A DNA stretch of 53,367 bases. Source: Phoronis australis (taxonomy: Eukaryota; Phoronida; Phoronidae). This document shows, piece by piece, positions 47,110 to 53,367 of the stretch. How positions within the stretch are numbered: the stretch's first letter is position 1; each line of letters starts with the position of its first letter. The notes below the pieces were generated by a model. It worked only from the letters and a program-made list of their open reading frames with translations, ran no database searches and was not told where the DNA came from. The stretch lies in assembly GCA_002633005.1 (NCBI GenBank), contig NMRA01000120.1:379056-432422 (forward strand), written 5' to 3'. Position numbers and translations under genes: made by a program.

Positions 47110-47270
47110 GTGAGTTTTTAGTTGAATCCTGCTTTTATCAAGTTTCTTGCCAATGATGCATGTCGGCAGGCAACAGGAGAACGAGGAGTGGTTGAAATTG
47201 TCAAAACGAGGCTTAATATCTTTTTAAGAAACTCTTTTTGGTGGTATGCAACTGTAAAAAGCTTTTAGAT

Positions 47271-47514
47271 TACAGTAAAACCTCACCTATTTCAGTGAAA
47301 AATAACTGCCAAAAATTATGTTTTTTCATTTTTCAAGGGCTTCTACTGTTGTAGTTGTGAATGCCCACAGTTTTTTCAACTATTTTCTGTCGATAGCTAC
47401 GGTACAGAACTTAGACATGGCAAAGTTCCAGTTTGGTACAATCATTTGATGAAAATTGAGAAAATAAACTTTAAACTGTCCCCCTCCCTAAATTGGTGAA
47501 ATTTTATCATACAG
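47271..47514 (-). mobile_element. Family F MITE, full-length reverse copy
   Basis: Left TIR TACAGTAAAACCTCACCTAT and right TIR CTAAATTGGTGAAATTTTAT with CATACAG. The interior TGTAGTTGTGAATGCCCACA, with TTTCTGTCGATAGCTACGGT, is shared with 51896-52126. These two copies form a subfamily within F. Confidence 0.75.
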
Positions 47515-47734
47515 ACGGTAGTTGTCTCCTGATATTGTCAGATTTCTTGTTTTCTAATTCTGTTCAACTATGATGACAACACCTCCATGAGCTAGACAAC
47601 TTAAATCTGACACTGCTGTGTCTATTTTGGGAGGGTTTTTGGCTTTTGCCCATACAGCCTCTCTGACTATGTTCACATGAGTGGTGAAAATGCCAGTATT
47701 TTAGCTAGTAATAAGAACACAGGTGAGAAACAAC

Positions 47735-47914
47735 ATGACCGCCCGTCCTCTTAAATCGGACCGCCTCACCCAAAACAGGACCTCCGGGGATCAAATGGGA
47801 CCGTCGCACCAGAAAATGGGACTGATGCACCTAAAAACATGACCGCCCCACCAGAAAACAGGACCGCCGGGGACTGAACATGACCGCCGGGGATTGAAAC
47901 CGCATATTGTCCGG
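47735..47914 (+). repeat. Minisatellite of about 20-21 bp units running into a gap
   Basis: At least seven units of two alternating kinds: GGACCGCCCCACCAGAAAAC-like (for example GGGACCGTCGCACCAGAAAA) and GGACCGCCGGGGATTGAAAC-like (for example GGACCGCCGGGGACTGAAC). It is distinctly G+C-rich for this window. The following 649-base gap probably holds more units. The minus strand is open because the units avoid stops, and the frame means nothing by itself. Confidence 0.8.
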
Positions 47915-48563
47915 NNNNNNNNNNNNNNNNNNNNNNNNNNNNNNNNNNNNNNNNNNNNNNNNNNNNNNNNNNNNNNNNNNNNNNNNNNNNNNNNNNNNNN
48001 NNNNNNNNNNNNNNNNNNNNNNNNNNNNNNNNNNNNNNNNNNNNNNNNNNNNNNNNNNNNNNNNNNNNNNNNNNNNNNNNNNNNNNNNNNNNNNNNNNNN
48101 NNNNNNNNNNNNNNNNNNNNNNNNNNNNNNNNNNNNNNNNNNNNNNNNNNNNNNNNNNNNNNNNNNNNNNNNNNNNNNNNNNNNNNNNNNNNNNNNNNNN
48201 NNNNNNNNNNNNNNNNNNNNNNNNNNNNNNNNNNNNNNNNNNNNNNNNNNNNNNNNNNNNNNNNNNNNNNNNNNNNNNNNNNNNNNNNNNNNNNNNNNNN
48301 NNNNNNNNNNNNNNNNNNNNNNNNNNNNNNNNNNNNNNNNNNNNNNNNNNNNNNNNNNNNNNNNNNNNNNNNNNNNNNNNNNNNNNNNNNNNNNNNNNNN
48401 NNNNNNNNNNNNNNNNNNNNNNNNNNNNNNNNNNNNNNNNNNNNNNNNNNNNNNNNNNNNNNNNNNNNNNNNNNNNNNNNNNNNNNNNNNNNNNNNNNNN
48501 NNNNNNNNNNNNNNNNNNNNNNNNNNNNNNNNNNNNNNNNNNNNNNNNNNNNNNNNNNNNNNN
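47915..48563. other. Assembly gap of 649 Ns
   Basis: Unknown sequence directly after a tandem array. Frames of 236-321 codons across it are artefacts. Confidence 1.
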
Positions 48564-49667
48564 TTTTTGAGCATCGGCAATGCAAGCCGAATATTTCATA
48601 TTGAGAAAGCACATCTTTGAAAAGAAGAACCAACACTTGTTGGGAACGGTCTTTGTGCGTCGACGGCGCACATTTCTTATTGGGAAAGCCAGATTTTCAA
48701 AAATTAATCGCTCAGACCATTTGAGTCTCATTTACCTGCAATTATACTGCTATCAAATGACCGAGCCAGCATTGTTGATACTACGACCGCTCATCGAAAT
48801 AATGTACACCCACGAAATTCGGACACTAGCGGAAACCCAAATTTGGAGGTCCGCCAAATTCGGACACCACAAAATGATATTTCGCGAGATTCGTCCAAGA
48901 ATGAATTTTTTCTATTGGAATTAATTTTCAGTGTCCGAAAATCACGCGACTTTACCGTACTGTCTTCTTAAACATCTAGTTGACTTGGTGAGCCTGCTGT
49001 TGGCGGAGCTGGTGTAGCCACCTGGTGATTGTGTGTTGATAACTATGGGTATTCATGCGTGTATAAACAGAGAAATGATTATGTTTTGTTTTATTGCTTA
49101 TTAAATAACCAGCTTTCACCACAGGGAAAATTCTCTGATTGGTAATTTTGATCTCCAAAAATACCAGTTGGAAATTTAAAATTTCCGGTCAGGAGACTAG
49201 GAATTCCAGGTTGAAAATCAGTTCCTAAATTTGCCAACTGGAGATCTGCTTTCATTTCAGCAGGTTCTCATTTGAAATTAATGATAGAACCAGTATATTC
49301 AGTGAGGATGATGAAGTGTTTAAATGAACACACTGAGCCAAGATTTATTGAGAGCATGCTTCTGATGAGGTCAAGTTAAATAATATAACAAGTTCTGGTA
49401 AATTAATGTAGTTGTGTGATGCACCTCAAGTTAGTGTAGCCAGCTATCATTCAACCTGGGGTGCATTCCGTGGATGTCCGAAATTCGCAAAAATGCAAGA
49501 TCACGCAAAATCACGTGCGTGAAAGCCAATGTTTCGAGAGTATGCTTGGGATGTTACTAGCATCATACCCTAGCAAAGCAATTGGTCAGTGAGTTTGGAA
49601 TGTTGAATCATGGCATAGAGTTCATTATTTCCATTGTACAAACGAAGATTTCTTGCCGCATGTGCTT
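48564..49667. other. No firm gene; repeated AATTCGGACAC words
   Basis: Between 48815 and 48950 the words GAAATTCGGACACTAGCGG, CCAAATTCGGACACCAC and GTGTCCGAAAATCACGCG repeat a CGGACAC motif in both orientations, and GATGTCCGAAATTCGCAAAA with ATCACGCAAAATCACGTGCG recurs near 49473. A plus-strand frame at 48580-48924 (114 codons) has no recognisable motif. Confidence 0.45.
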
Positions 49668-49811
49668 CACGAGTTTCTTGGGTCAGTCTACGGATCACCC
49701 CCCTGCCACGAGTGTCTTGGGTCAGTCTACAGAGCATCCTCCGCCACGAGTGTCTTTGGTCAGTTTGCAGAGCTCCGCCACGAGTGTCTTGGGCCAGTGA
49801 ACGAAGCACAA
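49668..49811 (+). repeat. Minisatellite, four units of 34-39 bp
   Basis: Units start CACGAGTGTCTTGGGTCAGT at about 49668, 49707, 49745 and 49779, with variable ends (CTACGGATCACC, CTACAGAGCATCC, TTGCAGAGCTCC). The variable unit lengths shift frame, so frames reading CHEC- or TRG-type repeats on either strand are by-products. Confidence 0.8.
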
Positions 49812-51625
49812 CCCCATTGATGCAAACTGTAGAAATGAAAAATTGAGTTGTTATAGAATGATAGACTCGGCCCACTTACTAAAGAATCTTGTAGAGAGCT
49901 CAAAATTCGCTTGATGGCTCTAACGAGGCAAGGATTGCATCATAAACGAATAGGCTAATCTAGGAAGCTGCTGTTTTAAGGGTGCCCTGAACCCATGTGG
50001 TCATTCCTTCACAACAACTTAAGTACACCATTGAAATGTATGTTTTCATGCACATGCAGGGCGTCCCTTTGTCCCTTGCTGGTTCTGCTAACGGTGCTTT
50101 AACAAAAAGGGTCCCTTTCCTCATTAACACCCGTTGTGAATACTGGGTGTCCCACACGTGTGGCACCTGCATTACAGTTAAAAGAAAGGTAACAGTGGTC
50201 CGTGTATCATTTAGTGACACGTTACCTAGAGCGCATGTCATGACCCCTTTGATTATCTCCCTATGGGTCTTCTGTTGAAATACCAAAAGAATCCATCGTG
50301 GATTGTTTCTGTGTCTTCTTAATAATGTTCGTCTTCTGACTTGTTTACTATCTATGTATTAGTATCATAAGCCCAAAATACTTTGAAGCTGTAAAGGCTT
50401 CCAGGTGACAGGGGTGATCGTGCCGAAACTCCGCGAGCCAAAACTCCACGTGCCTCTAGATCTTAGCCCTTGGATGGAATCGATTCGACTTCAGACATGA
50501 AACTGCCATTGATTTGATTTGACTTTAGCAATGAGGTCACCGCTGAATTATTTTGTGTGTGCCTTCGAAGGAACTGCACCTATCGACACGCTCCTTTCCC
50601 AAATAGGTAAACGAATGCGTCCGGGGTCACGTGCTCCTTAACTCATCAGATGGTGAGATTTGCATTTGTTTGGTTCTGCTTCATGGCTAATTAAATGTTT
50701 GTTTCTACATTTGTTGAACCATTGTGCAACCATTGTGTGTCTTTATATTTATCATCTTTCTTTCATCATTCACTACATGTACAAAGCACAGTTAGCAGTT
50801 AGTATAATATATATCATGTACTTTTTCAAATCTTTAACTACCAATACGTGGGTGGCTGCCCATCCATCAGAGTGCCAGCATGCCCTTTAATGGCGATCCC
50901 CATTATTTCGGTTTAAAGCCGTAATTGCATATTGCGACTAGCTGGTATATCACATTGGTGCTTGTGTGTCTGCTGTATCAACATCCCAAAGTGAGGCTGG
51001 CCCAGTTAGATTAGACCGGATCTTCTCTAAACTCCAACAGTGTTTCTATACAGACTGTTGTGTATGCTGTCAACCCAACCCACTTGTCAGGTTTTATAAT
51101 TGATTAAAATCCCACTGTATTATTGGTACCAACTCGTACCAGTTTTTTCTAAACGTTTATTACTAAGGGTCATAATCGGATATTTTTAAGAATCAATTAC
51201 CGGTACTAATCAGAGGCTGTTCTTATTCTGAATCGGTTTTGAGCGACAACACTGATTTCTGTCAGGTATGAGTGGGGACATATCAGATGACGATTGGCTC
51301 AAAACCCTGTTTCTAATGCTTTAGCAAACGACAGATGGCGCTCTTCTGTGCTACCAGACAAAGAATTGCTTCTGGCTAAGGCGACTTCACTCGGTTTATG
51401 TGTCTTTAAGTTTGTTGTCAATTCCATATTTGGTTGCAGCCGACCACATTCAATTTTTAGGGAGATCACAAAATCAATTTCATTGTTGATTTTGATTTGA
51501 GGTTTTTCTTAAGTGGCAATGCTCGTGACAAGTCGGCAAATCGGTGTAATGCTTAATGTCAAATAGTTACACAATAGTTTTTATGTGTTGCCTATCATTG
51601 TCACAATTATCTAGTGTTGATTAGC
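49812..51625. other. No gene recognised
   Basis: Two overlapping frames of 93 (+) and 108 (-) codons at 49960-50286 lie in sequence rich in GGGTCCC/GTCCCTTT words (for example AAAAAGGGTCCCTTTCC near 50104), which hint at an internal inverted repeat. Neither frame has a known motif. The rest is A+T-rich. Confidence 0.45.
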
Positions 51626-51880
51626 AAGAGTACTGAGTGTACTTACCAATAATACAAGCAAGAGTCACAGTAATGCAAGAGTACTGAGTATACTTACCAA
51701 TAATACAAGCAAGAGTCACAGTAATGCAACAGTACTGAGTATACTTACCAATAATACATGCAAGAGTCACAGTAATGCAAGAGTACTGAGTATACTTACC
51801 AATAATACAAGCAAGAGTCACAGTAATGCAACAGTACTGAGTATACTTACCAATAATACAAGCAAGAGTCACAGTAATGC
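51626..51880. repeat. Minisatellite, five 51-bp units
   Basis: Exactly five units of 51 bp (starting 51626, 51677, 51728, 51779, 51830) with only a few substitutions. The unit contains AGTACTGAGTATACTTACCA and ends GAGTCACAGTAATGC. Because 51 is divisible by three, the minus strand stays open for 83 codons with a 17-residue repeat (ITVTLACIIGKYTQYCC). There is no start or splice evidence that it is translated. Each minus-strand unit carries ATTG|GTAAGTATA, a consensus splice-donor sequence. Confidence 0.95.
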
Positions 51881-51895
51881 AAACAAGTGTGCATG

Positions 51896-52126
51896 GGATA
51901 AAATTGGCACCAATTTTGAACAGAAATCACCAAAATTACCCTTTTTTCGTTTAACGTAGTTGTGAATGCCCATTTTTTTTCAAAAAGGTTTCTGATGGTA
52001 GCTGTGGTATTGAACTTGAATGCGATAAAGCATTAATTTGATGCTACATTAAGTTTCATGAAAAAATGAGAAAATTAAATTTTATCCGTCATATTGTTTT
52101 CCAAATTGATGAGAATTTACTGTACT
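51896..52126 (-). mobile_element. Family F MITE, reverse copy
   Basis: GCACCAATTTTGAACAGAAA at one end and CCAAATTGATGAGAATTTAC with TGTAC at the other form degenerate TIRs. The interior GTAGTTGTGAATGCCCATTT, with TTTCTGATGGTAGCTGTGGT, matches 47341-47405, and CCGTCATATTGTTTTCC is the reversed core. Confidence 0.7.
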
Positions 52127-52954
52127 GACCTCATGAGGTTGTGTTTAGGCCCACGTGTCTGATCACGAAACTGTGCCTTAATCCGAAATTAGAAACGCCG
52201 CTTATTTATGAAACACTTAAGTAAATTAATTAAGAGAAAATTTTTGAATAGCATGTAAACGAAGCTTGAGTAATATTCGATAAAAAATGGTTGGTGTTGA
52301 CTTAATATTCAACTTAAGCTTATATTTGAATGAAAAGTACTAAAATTGGACAAAGACACCAAGTTCACCTGATACAGGCTATGCACAGCGCAGGACAAAG
52401 GTAATCAGACAACGTACTGTTTCCTCTGTTATTACAACTAATTGTGTTTACTTCGAAAATGACTGGTAATGAATGGTATGACAAAATTCAAATTACACAA
52501 TAGCTTGGCCATCTTTCCAACTCTGCTGTTAACTCCCTTTCATTCACAGTCGTGAGGGAAAGCTGTTCTGACGAGAATTCTGCGTTATTTTGTCTGAATA
52601 CTTTTGGCGTGTACAATATAAGGAGTAGCCATCTACATATATAACTGAAGCATGTGCATTTATGTAAAAATGAAGAAATACATTATTTCGGAAACAGGTG
52701 TAGTGAGCCTAAATATGAGCCTACACATTAGAACTTGTACAAAATTCATATTGCCTATTGTGCATCAAATCTTATTCTTCTGTGAATGATATCCTTCACT
52801 GCACTAAACAGTAGCTTCAAATTGCCCATAACCCTACTAAATCGGGGATTTTTGTGTATTGTCAGTGTAAAGAATGGGACAGAAAATTTTGAGAGTATCA
52901 AGTGGCACGGAATTTGCTGTTTCCATTGTATTTAATTTGAAAACAAGGGAAATT
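52127..52954. other. No gene recognised
   Basis: A+T-rich with no frame or repeat that I can support. Confidence 0.5.
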
Positions 52955-53142
52955 CAGTTAAATATCACCAAATTCAGACAAAAATAATTTCTAAAATTGA
53001 TTTGTTTACAGTCTTCAGTGCTCCTAACATTGTGAATTCCTGTGGCGGATTTTAGCTATGGCGTTGAAGTTTATCATTTTGACAAGTGGAAAAAACCCCA
53101 AATTTCCTTCTGTCTGCCATATTGTGGAAGATCTTACTGTAC
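52955..53142 (-). mobile_element. Family F MITE, reverse copy
   Basis: CAGTTAAATATCACCAAATT with CAGACAAAAATAATTT at one end. At the other, AAATTTCCTTCTGTCTGCCA with TATTGTGG (the reversed core) and CTTACTGTAC. The middle CTAACATTGTGAATTCCTG fits the family's CACAATG region. Confidence 0.65.
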
Positions 53143-53367
53143 CATAAATTTCTTCTAAACATCTCTTAATGAAGAATGTGTAAATGTCTTGCTTTTAGAA
53201 TGTCTTCAGTTCGTATGTTGAAATGTTGCACTATACATTTTCGCAATAAAATTCCACATAAACAGACTGCTACTATTTTTGACACTTTTAACTTTAACCA
53301 ATTTCTTAATTACAATAAAGACGTTTATATCAAAACCATGAGTGTGATAAATTTTTAGTAGTATCCC

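Noticed and set aside
47766-48731. Open frames of 236-321 codons around 47.8-48.7 kb
   Set aside because: They are open only because most of their length is Ns. The called ends are minisatellite and unassigned sequence.
49570-49875. 101-codon minus-strand frame with RG/RR-rich repeats, and plus-strand frames over the same array
   Set aside because: By-product of the 34-39-bp minisatellite. Unit lengths are not multiples of three, so no repeat peptide would be maintained.
51621-51872. 83-codon repeat protein (17-residue unit) on the minus strand
   Set aside because: The frame follows directly from a 51-bp tandem unit without stops. There is no start context, exon framing or other evidence.
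1-53367. CRISPR array, bacterial operon or phage-like gene block
   Set aside because: No regularly spaced short repeats with unique spacers, no ribosome-binding sites with packed frames, and composition and repeats are those of an animal genome.

Overview
The window looks like A+T-rich intronic or intergenic DNA from an animal, most likely a marine invertebrate with a heterozygous genome. Grounds: no open frame exceeds what chance allows in 53 kb, there are no operons or bacterial-type gene spacing, splice-like signals occur, there is a tRNA-derived SINE head, and several families of short terminal-inverted-repeat (TIR) elements with TA target sites fill much of the sequence. The species cannot be fixed from sequence reading alone.

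Protein-coding content is very thin. I can point only to candidate exons, none with a family I recognise firmly: an RS-rich 82-bp exon on the minus strand (35966-36047) with good splice sites on both sides, a possible first coding exon on the minus strand (24369-24417), and weaker candidates near 5.6, 13.9, 28.7, 31.2, 34.2/35.0 and 47.0 kb. The one near 47.0 kb resembles a helix-turn-helix segment. They lie on both strands and do not join into one gene model.

Mobile and repeated DNA dominates. My working family names are: A (about 0.5 kb, TIR; four copies at 4.8, 21.6, 22.6 and 38.0 kb), C (about 1.4-1.5 kb, TIR; 1.0, 24.5 and 41.1 kb), F (about 0.23-0.25 kb MITE; ten or more copies or fragments from end to end), H (about 0.37 kb; 10.4, 23.7, 30.3 and 45.9 kb), B (at least 0.37 kb; 2.2 and 34.5 kb), I (units carrying CAAGATGGCGGC-like motifs; 20.6, 40.0 and 40.3 kb), plus single TIR elements T (9.1 kb) and U (27.1 kb). 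No transposase gene is visible, so these are non-autonomous. Three minisatellites occur at 47.7, 49.7 and 51.6 kb; the 47.7 kb one runs up to a 649-base gap.

Assembly quality matters here. There are two N-runs (21368-21594 and 47915-48563) and five single Ns. Three of the single Ns (18166, 34883, 42494) each stand exactly between two near-identical direct copies of 1254, 482 and 464/465 bp. These are best read as overlapping contig ends (probably allelic) that were abutted rather than merged, so about 2.6 kb of the window, including the material stranded at 34503-34882, is probably not in linear order in either chromosome.

I found no convincing new multi-gene system. The points most worth a second look are the false duplications with an apparent presence/absence insertion of element B, the related termini of families A, T and U, the inverted A pair at 21.6-23.1 kb, and the RS-rich exon.
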